This document shows positions 51,248 through 62,388 of a stretch of 64,000 bases of DNA, piece after piece. The DNA comes from Hexactinellida sp. DTS-2022 (taxonomy: Eukaryota; Porifera; Hexactinellida). Position numbers and translations under genes: made by a program. Location of the stretch: NCBI GenBank assembly GCA_028753945.1, contig JAPNXP010000001.1, positions 8,918,501-8,982,500 on the forward strand, read 5' to 3'. Positions within the stretch are counted from its first letter, which is position 1. Every line of letters starts with the position of its first letter. The notes under the pieces were generated by a model. It saw only the letters and a list, made by a program, of their open reading frames with translations. It was not told the DNA's origin and ran no database searches.

Positions 51248-54200
51248 ATCGATACTCATTATATTATATAGCATGTACGTACAGAATATATATTGTGTAT
51301 TTTATATTTTTACTTTTGTAGATATTTTTATTGCAACTTGAAGATCTGAAATACTATATACTACTTTTATTCAATTCTGTAATCTTAATTTAGGTGAAAA
51401 AATCTTACATTACATTAATAAATAAGTTTGAAATAGACAGAATTGTATTACGATATTAATAACTGTTTTCGGGATTTCCAATTTTCCAATCGGCCTTGTG
51501 TGTGTGGGGAGACCCCTTTATAACGTTAAAATATACAGGTAGGCTCACGTAATGGCAAGTCGTATTTTGCATGAAATTTTGCTTGAAAGGAAAGGAACGT
51601 ATTTAACATTAAATTCTCGCTTGGGGATGTAAAGTAACTTGCTATAGGCGAACATGTAGTCAAATTTAGAAACATAATTAGAAAAAATCTCCACTATTGT
51701 AACTCTATGTTGTGACTAGAGTTGATGCTTCATAATCTAATTATTTCCTTCTAGTAAGATTAACTTTATAAAGTAGAACCTCGATAGTACGAACACCATT
51801 TCAGTCCCCTTCAAAGCGTTTTGAATACAATTAATATTAGTTAATACGAATTCCGGATAAGGCAAGGAAATTTATTATTTATGTTGATAAGACCATTTGG
51901 ATGATAATGAAGCAATTATCCAATTAAGCTATATTTAATTAAATAATCTCGTATTCTGTATACTGCTTGGATACTAGTGTTGTGCAATGATCTTTAATGA
52001 TGGATGCCGGAGTGCACAAATCATGCTTTGACCGACCGATCGAACGTTTGTCCAGTGACTTGGTTTATTTAGCTTTTATAAATAATTTTATTCGTTTATA
52101 CTATAACGATAGAAAGATAATACATAATGATTAAGAAATTAAAACTATTAACTTAAAGTAAACTCCTTATTCAAAATGGTAAATGATCAGGAATAGTGAC
52201 CTCACTTTATACGAATATCGAACTAAGTTTAGAGGTACCAAGCCTTCGATATGAGTTGTGCCATTCCGCCTACTCTGAAAGGCATTGTTCAAAACATTTT
52301 TATATTTAAAGAATTCATGTAGTTTCATAAAGAGTAAGAAAACAAATAAATACTCTATTGGTATGTCATCAATAGGCGAGGTACGATTATCTTCCTACTT
52401 CAGAGGCAAACGGACATTTTATATTTCACTCAAGCATTAAATTGAAGTTTACTTGATGTTCAGTTTGCCTATCGAGGGGATGTATTTCTTTGTTGCTTCG
52501 TAAGTCAGACAGTAGCACTTGCCTTTGTACCAGTTCGAAATGTACACTTACCCTGGCAAGAAAGCCCAAAATCTGCACAGGGTTGATGAATTATTAATTA
52601 ACTTTGGGAGGCAATGTCTCTTTCCGTTTATGGAATATCTACGAAATGGATTCCTACAGTCCAAGAACTGAAAATCATCTTGAAGTAGAGGCGGCGCCAG
52701 GATTTCGGCAGAGGGATTTCAGGAGGAATGCTGTATGAGGATGTTATGCTCAGAGGGGCCGCCTCTGTCTTGAAGATTGCCACAACAAACTTAACATATC
52801 GCAATTAATATCACCACAATGTTTTTTAATTAATTGAAATATCAAACAGTAGCAGTGCAGGCGAGTACTGAAGTTCAAACAATTAATAATATTGAATTAT
52901 TCGTAGTTTCAAATAGGAATGATAATCGGGATTCGAAAATATTATTGTAGGTATGATAAATAGTATTCCAATGTATTATTGTAGCAAATCATAAAACAAA
53001 AACTTAACAGCCCACCCATGTTTACCCAAAAGGCCCTGCAGCATGCAGGACATAGTTAATCTGCAGCAAATTGAATTCGACCAACCAAAAAATCTAAAAA
53101 TTCTTATTTAAGTAGATCGCATATCTGCACAACTTGTTCCAATTAAGAAAATATAGTTCCGATCAGTTAAACCCCATTATAATTGAGTATATTTGGTACC
53201 TACTAGCTCCTATTCAATGTCGTATACATTAGGATGAGAAACCCTCGCTAATTCGGATTCTAGGCAAAGTAGTATAAATTAGAAAGCCAATACGAAACAT
53301 ATTAAATATATTAAACAATTCAAATGTGATATCTGGCCGACCCGCTGTTCGATTAGCGAGGGTGTACTGTATTTGATTTCCAATAAAATTACAAATTAAG
53401 CTAAAACGCCAATTTAACAATATAATTGCGCCTGGGGTGTAACTAGCATTGAGGAGGAGGAGGAAGTTAATTCATAACCTTATGGCATATACCTCCCTGA
53501 GGCAATTGGTATTTTTCCTCCTCGCTCTGACGTTGCTAGTTACGCCCCTGCATGCTATTCATATCTAGAAATTTGAACCAAACAGTTATTTTACATAGGG
53601 TATACTTTTTCTATAGTATAGTTGTTATTGGATTCCACTAGTTATTATCTAATGAGCTGATCAATATCTCACACACAGTAGACGAATGCCTTTGTCCATA
53701 GATTCGAGAGTTCTTATAGTCTAATTGAGAGGAATTTGAAAGGACGGATTTAAATACATAAATTGTTGATTGTGGTTGTATGATCAAATTAGAGTGCAGT
53801 TAAACAAGTTGCGAATCAAGTAAATCGTTGAGCTAGAACTATACTAATTTAATTATCTTACAGGCCGATCCCAAAAAATTTCAACCCACCAAATATATCC
53901 AATAAGATAATATTTACGTGCGAAAATGCAGATCCTATTTTATTCCAATACCGCAGCTTCGTCAGAAAATATTTATAGATAAGTGAACAGTAAATAAATA
54001 TGATCATAGTAAACGATAAAATCTATACAACAGGTTTATTGATAAGCGATAAATTGGTACTAGTACAGTAATGCGGTAACTATCAACTTTGTTTTAGTCA
54101 AATTTATGATAATATAGAGGTAGGCCCACCTTACCAAACCAAATGTACTGTGGCCCAGATTTAAATTAGCCGGCAAAAGGAATTAAATCCATAACTTAAA

Positions 54201-54948
54201 TATCAGAACTAGTAGTTATAATAATCCATATCTATCAGCATAAATGCAAAATCTTGATTTTGCATAGAAATGAATTATGTAGAACAAATAATTAGTGTAA
54301 AAATTGTACTTTTCTGAAACTAGCGAAATTGGATGTGCGTAAAACGTGTTGTTGCCCACAATATATCGAGGTCTAATTTCAATGTGGGCCACCGATTGCC
54401 ATGCCAACCCCTGATCTAGAGCAAGAGCAAAGCTAATGTAGCAATTAATTAATTAAAATATAGCACCAAAAAAATGCTCCCCAAAGTGTTGCATTGACAT
54501 CAACTAATCACTGAATTAATTAACTGATAATGTCGATAACATATCTAGTTGGTGTATTAATTAAAGCTAATCTAACAGAGAGAAGGCACGCGTGGCGATT
54601 CTGGGCGTATGTGTGGGTAAGAATTTGAATAAAATAACACAAATCTCAAAATATTTGAAATTCTAATAACCAATTAAGCTTTTTCTAATGATAATGAGAG
54701 TTTCACAGTATTAAATTGCTCTGCGTATGTCCAACCGTTCCTACACCTGGTACGACAATATGGTTATCATCAGCAATCTAATACATCACGAACATCAAAT
54801 AAGTACAGAAATAAAGTTTATAAAAAGGAAAATTGTTCAGCTTGAAGCTAGAATCCTACAAGTTAAGGTGAGTTACTCTGACAGTTTGTCAATTCTAGGG
54901 AGGCCTAACCTACAAATTAGTAACTACGACTCAATTAATTAATAATTA
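51248..54948. other. Intergenic region between the RhoGEF and the PRDM gene
   Basis: No gene recognised; the genes on either side converge. Repeats seen: Tc1-like remnants at about 51540-51655 and 51768-51870; a short inverted-repeat element at 52687-52766 (agaggcggcgcc / ggggccgcctct); and a hAT-like MITE at 53431-53550 (tggggtgtaactagc / gctagttacgcccctg) lacking a clear target duplication. The frame at 54727-54942 shows no family features. Confidence 0.6.
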
Positions 54949-57290
54949 TTATTTATTAGGCAGAGGAATAGTGGACGCAGAGTAGATGAACACTCCCTCG
55001 ACCGAGGACGACTTGTGAGTCTTTTTGTGGGACCTGAGTCCCGCCGACTGAGTGAAGGACCGGTGACAAACATCGCATTTAAAGGGCTTTTCACCAGTAT
55101 GCAGTCGAATATGCGACCGTAGCGTCGACATTTGGCAGAAGGACCTTTGGCAGTACGTGCATGTATAAGGTTTCTCCCCAGTGTGTATTCTCGCATGTGC
55201 CCGAAGACTCCCGCTTGAAATGAAGGTTTTAGTGCAACGGATACATTTCCAGACCTTCTGCTTGGGCCCGTCCTCGCTAGGCAGAAAAAGTCCATGCAAG
55301 AGAGACTGAGGTCGCCCGCCCAGAGACCTCGCATGGGTGTAGGGCTGCATACTCTTCAGGACGGGTATGGTTCCGTTGCACTCTTCAGGGGTGGGAGTGG
55401 CACATTCCGACTCTGTCTCCGGGATGTCGTCTACACGAAGGCAAAAATACATTAATAATCAGAAACACTCACTACAACTCAGCTGTGGCAAGCGATCCCT
55501 TAGATGCAATTACGGCTTTAATTAATTACATATTACTTTTGCTCATATTAGTATTCATTTTGTATTTAGTTTTAAAAATATAATTAAAATTATGTTCATA
55601 TAATACTACAGTTGGTGGTCGCCTAATAGTGATTGCTCTAATAGCATTATTTAAAATAATAATATTGCTGTATTAGTAAGTTACTTTCAGTCCCCAAGCG
55701 AGCATTTAATGTTAATTTTGTTCCTCTAATAGCAAGTCGCCTTATTATCAAGCAAATTTCGGCAAAATGCGACTTGCTATCACGCGAACACCATTGTATA
55801 AATGTACTAAAATAAGAACCTATTCGTCTTATAAGAAGTCATAGTACTTACTAAAATATTTTGAAGGGGATCGAGTCTACCGAATTTCGGAATAATTAGT
55901 ATACCCCAAACGAATACAATATTTACAAGTAGGTTTGTTATATAGTATATTGTATTTGTTTCTGAAATTAGTTTAAACTTAACATTATTACTAAAGGGCT
56001 TAGTAGGTTATTAATATAAAGCTAAACGCAGTCAGCCTCGATTAACCGAACACCCCAGGCTGGTCCCGATGTTGTTACATAAAGTAGTTTGGTATTTTTA
56101 ATTATCCTAACTTATTTGACCAGTGCCAACACATTCGGATAATTGAACTTGTACTGTACTCAATTAGGTAACTACTTTCAAATGCAATATTGTAAACCAT
56201 ACTGAATCTATGTAAGAAATTACACTAACGAAAGGTCTAATTGACATGACACTGGCAATGGTGTTCGCCTAATAGCAAATAAATATATGTATAATGTATG
56301 TATGTATAACTGTATACTGCTCCATAAGCAAGTTACTTTCAATTCAATCCCTAAGCGAACAATTAATTGGAAAGCAAAAGTTCGTGCAAAATGTGACTCC
56401 CACGCCACTGTAATATTTACTCCTCAATCTTCCTTGACTAACTACCTACCTTGCTCCACTGTGCAGACAGACGGCACTCCAAACTTCAGGTCGTATGATT
56501 CACTGTACCATACTAGCAGTTCTTCGTTACTCTTGATATTCCTCACTGCTTGGAAGAATATATCCCCCTCGAACTGGACTATCTCCAGATTCTGTTCCTT
56601 TCTATTGCGAGCATAGCGGACAAACTGCATCCAGTTTTCGTAGCTCTTCGACCCAACAAAGAAACTGGACAGTTTCCCTAGCTGGCCATGTTCGTCTATT
56701 TCATAAATCTAGAGAAGAAGTTCAATGTTAAATATCCGCAACTTCAAGTTTATAATCTATATTATATCTAGATACTGATTATGATAAATAATTTGAAGCA
56801 GTCTATCTAACTACAGTAAAACCTCGTTAATAGGAACACTAGGACCCTCAAAATGAGTTCCCCTTATCCGGAATTCGTATTAACTGTGTTCGTACTAACG
56901 AAGATCTACGTACGTAGATTAGGCGATAAATGGAACTTGTGGACCTCATGAGTAATTTCAGTGGTGTTAATATATTTTTGTACTCTAATATTGTATTATT
57001 TGTATCACTAAAATACTAAGGTTAATTAGTTAGTACTTAGTAGTATATGTGAGCTGGTCTCACCTCCCAATAATCCTCTTGGCCAACTTTATACTCGCAC
57101 AAGCTATGTGTTTGGCCGTTATATGGTCCGATTCTGCTCCCCATGTGAATATCCCCCTTGCAGAACAGTCCAATGCTGTTGAGCTGAGCGCTCGATTGCT
57201 TGCACTCGATCAGGTTTTGTTGGGATTTCTGCAGCTCCCTCTCAACCTGTTCTTGGCACTCAGTCATGTGGTTGTTTGTTGGGTTCAAGT
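54949..57290 (-). CDS. PRDM-family PR/SET and C2H2 zinc-finger protein (3' exons only)
   Basis: Three minus-strand exons join in phase: 57290-57064, 56708-56450, 55430-54949. The first begins at an acceptor (tttctag), so upstream exons exist but were not found. The PR/SET domain spans exons 1-2: IGLFCKGDIHMGSRIGPYNG, then NWMQFVRYARNRKEQNLEIV and NEELLVWYSESYDLKFGVP. The last exon encodes a linker rich in P, S and E and three C2H2 fingers (WKCIRCTKTF...HARIH; YTCTYCQRSF...HIRLH; FKCDVCHRSF...HKKTH) joined by TGEKP linkers, about 320 aa in total. PRDM proteins are nuclear transcription regulators, some with histone methyltransferase activity. Only three fingers are present, and I cannot assign the subfamily. 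Confidence 0.88.
55609..55796. mobile_element. Tc1-like MITE in PRDM last intron, copy 1
   Basis: The left end cagttggtggtcgcctaata and right end gctatcacgcgaacaccattg are inverted and flanked by ta. The interior has cagtccccaagcgagcattt, shared with 57337-57515. Confidence 0.8.
56256..56410. mobile_element. Tc1-like MITE in PRDM last intron, copy 2
   Basis: It starts caatggtgttcgcctaatag and ends gactcccacgccactg followed by ta. It is internally deleted relative to its relatives. It ends 40 bases beyond the donor of the middle exon. Confidence 0.75.
56811..56915. mobile_element. Tc1-like MITE, gttcgtactaacga family
   Basis: acagtaaaacctcgttaata at the left and gttcgtactaacgaagatct at the right are inverted. 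The interior is cttatccggaattcgtatta. Relatives are at about 36560-36722, 43805 and 51768. It lies in the intron between the first and second PRDM exons found. Confidence 0.7.
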
Positions 57291-57336
57291 CTAGAAACGG
57301 AGTAGAATGTAATTAAAATACTTATTAAGCTAAATT

Positions 57337-57515
57337 CAAATGTTCGCCTAATAGCAATTGCTAAAATAGCAAATATTATATATTGTTCTATTAGCAAGCT
57401 ATTTCAGTCCCCAAAGCGAGCATTAAATATTAATTCTGTTCCTCTAATAGCAAGTTTGCATATTAGCATGCAAATTTCGTGCAAAACAAGACTTGCTATT
57501 ACGCGAACACCACTG
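57337..57515. mobile_element. Tc1-like MITE upstream of the PRDM exons
   Basis: The left end gttcgcctaatagcaattgc and right end cttgctattacgcgaacacc-actg are inverted, with TA after the right end. It is the longest relative of 55609-55796. Confidence 0.8.
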
Positions 57516-58244
57516 TACCACCTGGGAAGTTCAAGATTGTACTCATTACCCCGAGTTCATACTAACAGAGTCCAAATAATTATAAGGCTCTGTAAATTCA
57601 ATAATTTAAGGATTTAGTTTTAACCAGTTATTAGCAGGTAGTGAGTATAACGAATCATCAATTGTAACTCGGCACAATCAATTAGGCTTCTGTATGGTAA
57701 CTGGCTTCCTGCCTACTCGTAAGTAAGTTCGTATTTGTTTAGAAATTATAATGTAGAGAACATTCATCAGCTATAATTGTATTATTGCCTGTTCAAACCG
57801 AACTGGAAGCCTGGAACCTATACAAACTATTTGACTCAGTTTTATAACATCTCACCACTCGAATTATTCGAAATACGCCTATTAATTAACACACGAGCTT
57901 ACGTCAGAAAACAAGTCCGTATTATAACTTGTTATTACAGTGCAACCTCTATAAGCGGGGTCTCTATAAATAGGGAATTTCTATAAGCAGGGAAATTTTG
58001 GTCCATATTCGTTAATTTCCATATAAATGAACCCCTATTAGCGGAGAAGTGGGGGACATTAATTTTCAAGGAGTTATTATCCCGATACAGAATGACCTCT
58101 ATAAATGGGGGCAAATGGACAAATCTAACATAATACTTAGAAATTTATTCTGCATTTCTAATAAATCCACTCTAAAGTTCAGAACAAACCCCAGTTTTTG
58201 AAGGGATACCCAAAATATCGTGCGCCTATCGTTATATGTATATC
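57516..58244. other. AT-rich stretch, probably PRDM intron or upstream DNA
   Basis: No exon found. A Tc1-like repeat with cagtgcaacctctataagcg and repeated ctataa(g/a)(c/t)(g/a)ggg modules occupies about 57945-58115. Confidence 0.5.
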
Positions 58245-58610
58245 TATACATATTATTAAATCTCGATTGTTGTGTGTGTGTTTGTGTGTTTGTGTGTATG
58301 TTTGTCCGGATTGTATTAAAGTGATGGGGGAATAGAAAACGCATTTATAATTGAGATCGAGACTAAGTTCCAAATGTTATAACTTATAATAGGTAAACAA
58401 GTATGTTGATTTCGAATTTCGCATTTATAAATTTAGAATATGAAAAACAAGTTAAGCTATGGAAATAGTATAAAGGGAAGTATATAACGTCCCTTTCTAC
58501 CATTTTCCATGGCAGAAAGGGTGAAGAATAAGGCCGCACAGCGGCCGTTAACTTTAGGTGTGTAGCACCGATCCGTCGCAAAGCGACCGAGACCGAAGGG
58601 CTCGTGTTGT
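58245..58610 (+). mobile_element. Helitron-like repeat, copy C
   Basis: This is the most compact copy: leader aaatctcgattgttgtgtgt, box gtccggattgtattaaagtg, one aataggtaaacaagtatg unit, the ccattttccatggcagaaag palindrome, and the GC-rich hairpin cluster ending gaccgaagggctcgt. It serves as the reference for copies A and B. Confidence 0.7.
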
Positions 58611-58631
58611 ATAATATGACCATATGTAGTA

Positions 58632-58761
58632 CAGGGTTTTTTTAAGGTTGAGACCTTGGTGTAACTAAAAACTGCAGCGGCCGCAGCCGACCCGAACGTG
58701 GTATAACTCCAAAAAATCTTGGTGCAAATTTTACACCAAGATCGGCCTTAAAAAAACCCTG
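58632..58761. mobile_element. hAT-like MITE with 8-bp target duplication
   Basis: A 130-bp element with termini CAGGGTTTTTTTAAGG and CCTTAAAAAAACCCTG. It is flanked by atgtagta (58624-58631) and atgtagtg (58762-58769), 7 of 8 identical. The interior contains a tcttggtg...caccaaga inverted pair. Its ends are shared with 19714-19897. Confidence 0.88.
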
Positions 58762-59019
58762 ATGTAGTGTTTATCCATTTGAAAGATATAATCGGGAATG
58801 GGAGGCAATTTAATTTTTGCCCGTCCCAGGTTGCACTGAAGAACTTCCGACAATGACTGTATTGTATTAGAAATAATATTGTCTAAATAAATACTAGTGA
58901 TGATTTGTTCATAAAAAATACTAGCCCTTCGGTATCGGCTGCTTTATTCATTAAATAGTTAAATTATTAGTTAATTATTTCAACTTAACAACAACAAACA
59001 TAATCTTATTTGCCAGTTG

Positions 59020-59290
59020 ACGATAGAAAATTATATCCAGTACTATATGCATTTACCTATTTTAACCATCGAAAGCTAGTCTAGATAATTTCTAAAATTT
59101 AACAACTTGTTTGCCTATTCTGTCACAAAGGGAACAATAAGTGATCATAGTATAAATTTGTAGATGCGAAATTCGTGTTCATTATCTTAAATATAAATGT
59201 GTTTCTATTCCCCTATCATTTTTACTTTAGTACAACCCGGACAAACAAACAAACATACAACAATCGAGTTTAAAAAATAGAATTATGTAT
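59020..59290 (-). mobile_element. Helitron-like leader fragment
   Basis: The reverse complement reads aactcgattgttgtatgttt, then gtccgggttgtac and a short middle with aataggcaaacaagttg. It corresponds to the first third of copies A-C without the GC-rich end. Confidence 0.6.
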
Positions 59291-59479
59291 TGCTAAATAA
59301 GCAACCTCTGAACTAGTATTTATTGTCGGGTTAATATGGTACTATATTGTTAATGCATGTTATCTTGTCTCCAGAATCTCTTGTTTATATTTTGAATTAT
59401 ATTATAGATTAGGTCACTTGTTTTGAACTGGATTAATAATATAACTTACGTTTTAATTATTTATTTATTTAATTATAAT

Positions 59480-59666
59480 AGTCGACTCCGCTTAATAGAG
59501 CCACCTCGGGACCAGATTGTTTGACCCGATTAAGCGGAGAAACCGATTAACCGAAAATATTGTAAGCCAAACTGTAATTCTGACCTATAAATCCTGTGAA
59601 AATTTGACCCGATTAAGCGGAGAAACCGATTGACCGGTGACTCTATTAATTAATCGGAGTTGACTG
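59480..59666. mobile_element. Tc1-like MITE, same family as 39447-39548
   Basis: gtcgactccgcttaatagag at the left and aatcggagttgactg then ta at the right. The internal gacccgattaagcggagaaa is duplicated. The first two bases of the left terminus (CA) are missing. Confidence 0.8.
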
Positions 59667-60559
59667 TAAATAACATTCCATTATTTGGAACAAATAACCA
59701 TTGGAGAATGATTAGTACAGTCAGGTCTGCGAGTTATTGTGAATAATTTTCGTCTGCTTAATATCAAAAACTATTTTATGATCAAGGGGAGATTTGGACT
59801 TACCCCCCGCGCTCGATACGCTTGCTTGGTCGGCTTATGGTCCTAATTTAACAACTTACATATGGTTTGTATAAAGTTGAGTTTGCTTATTATGATGTCT
59901 CTATTACTAACAAAATATTTTGTCCCTTGAATGTTCATATCAAAAGAACCTGACTGTATAAGCAATGTACATTTCCTAGTATTTATTTACTATTTAGCAA
60001 CCTAAACTGATTCTATTCCATTCTATTATATAAGATAGCGAGAAGTCAATGTTTCCTCTTTGTGAGACTGTTATTTTTTTCATTTATAACTGGCATAGAT
60101 ATGTTTTTAAAGCCGGTATAATGCTCTTGTATTATGCTATAATATTTCAACTTGTTCTAATGATGACTTATAACTTATATCCACTCAGTGGCACTCACTA
60201 TAATATGAATATGTTATAAAATAAATTTCCAAATTACCTTGGTTTAAGTATAATAACGAAACGAGTCTTGAAGTTACTATTTTTCCTTTCTTAACTTGGT
60301 AAGATTTCGCGAAAAAATGGTTCGAGGCAAAGGATCTGATTACTTTATATCATAAAATTCATTTCAGCAAAATTGACAAAAATATATTCAATTTAGCATT
60401 TTGGTGATAACTTAATTAGTTATTTCAAATCTCAACAAAATCAATTATTAGATCTTTATGTGAATAATTTAGCAAATTCCTGTGTGCATTCAATATAGTA
60501 GATTACTTTTAATCATCATCTGTTCCAAATTTGCTTGTAAATTAATACTATGTTGATAT

Positions 60560-61795
60560 ATTATTTTTGTTTGTTTGTTTTTGTTCGGAATTAATTAAGG
60601 AATACTGTATCTAGAATCAAGTTTAAATATATCTAAGAAAAATATTCACATCATCCCTCTCAAAAGGAGACAAAACTTTAGCCAAATAAATTAGAGGGTT
60701 GTACCAGTATGGATTACCAGCTACCAGCTAGCATCAGTTAGAGTAAATTGATTTTAGTGTATATATCAGTTTTTAAGTGTGTATTATAGAATGCTGAGGT
60801 TGTAATTCAATCGGTTGAGGGTAAATTCTTTCATTTATCAGTTATTTGTGTTTCGTCTGTCTAGCCACACAATTTTAACATTCCATTGTATCTATTTGAT
60901 ATCCAATTCTTACCAATCAATACAATAATTGCTCCCTCCTGGGTCACTATCCAAGGTCAGGGGTCCACTGAGTTGTACAATTCGTTAGTCATGTTAATTT
61001 TCTACGTATATTCGGAGGTTCAAATGAACATTGATGCAACATTAATATCCAACAATACCGGCGCTTCCTTGATAGTATTTTCCAACTACGTGTAATTTAA
61101 TTTGTCCTTATGCAAACCTAAAGTTGGAGTCCACGGATGTAAATACACAGTTTAGGGGGTCACATACTCGCAGCTAAAAAGGTTGGGATTCCCTGCTCTA
61201 CAACAATAGTGTACTGTTACGTGCTATCTATACACTGTACAGTAGAATCTGCTAAAGGCCATTCTATATAACGGTCATTTGCACATAGGCTTAGCGGCCA
61301 GCTAAAATAACTATATATGATATCCCGTAATATAATTGACTTGTGTATGAGGCCTTTGAACGTTAAGTAACGTTTCCAAGGGGGTAAGAATTATCAACGT
61401 GCAGACTATCCTTTTGTATAACGAAATAGTAAATAGCTTGATGTAGGGGCGGGGCTATATAATCGATACTTTTTCGTTACATTACGTTTGAACGGTTCCT
61501 ATAGTGGAACCTGTACATAATGACAACTTTTTCTGCGCACATATATTTTGTTTGAGCTCAGTCACACGTCTAAATTACTCAATTTGCATTACGTCCATGG
61601 GATTATCTCTCGCTTTTCGCGCCTAGAAAGTTTTAGCGTGCCGGGATGACACCCTAGCCATCACTATAAAGTGCCACAGTATGTAAATACAACCGGCATA
61701 TCATTTGAAAATTAACATGCTTTAAATACTACGAGGGTCGGATGCCCGAGTGCAAGTTGTAAGAACGGACGAGCAACTTGTAACTCATTATTGGC
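60560..61795 (+). mobile_element. Helitron-like repeat, second family, copy 2
   Basis: It aligns with 37050-37770 from tttgtttgtttttgttcgga to the GC-rich end (gagggtcggatgcccgag; gcaagttgt...gcaacttgt). A ~500-bp insertion lies near 61150-61670. That insertion includes a Tc1-like element at about 61240-61545 (cagtagaatctgctaaaggc ... cctatagtggaacctgta). The 69-residue frame at 60886 is part of the repeat. Confidence 0.65.
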
Positions 61796-62039
61796 AAGGT
61801 TTTCTGCTCCAAATTATAACCGATACTAGCTTTCGCATGTTTTAACTAGTCATATTATAATATCTGATGTAATGGATACTAAATATTACCCAATTGATTG
61901 AACGATTTTGTTTAGACGAAAAAAGAGCCAGTAGTTGAATTCCAATTACAAACAAATAAGGAGATGTCTGTGCTAATAACAACTCCACAAATTCAATTAA
62001 GTATAATTTAATATGTTGAATGGCACATAATCGAGAATT

Positions 62040-62388
62040 AGGCCATATAAAATAAATTAATTGTTTATCATCCGGATTTTTTCAGAAAATAGGGACGGCG
62101 GAAGAGATTTTTTATTTATTTTTTATTTCCATTATTATGCAAATAGCATTATCCTATGCCAAACAATAAATATAAATATTTAATTTACTTAGAAAATCAC
62201 ATGATAATATCCAAAATTAATTAAAGCAATTCCCTAAATACAAGACTAATTATACATTAGTACTTTACACAAGTTTATAGCTAATTCTGTACGATTATGT
62301 TCATAAGATAACAATAAAATATATCCGGACGGGGGGTAAAATTTGGACGGACGGGGATGATAAACAAGTTATTTATTTTATATGACCT
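62040..62388. mobile_element. 349-bp MITE with ~34-bp terminal inverted repeats
   Basis: The left arm aggccatataaaataaatta...gtttatcatcc and right arm ggatgataaac...ttattttatatgacct match in about 29 of 34 positions. The interior is AT-rich. No diagnostic target duplication, so the superfamily is unknown. Confidence 0.8.

Noticed and set aside
60886..61095. 69-residue frame as a small gene
   Set aside because: It lies inside the second copy of a dispersed repeat, and the matching region at 37380-37560 is not open.
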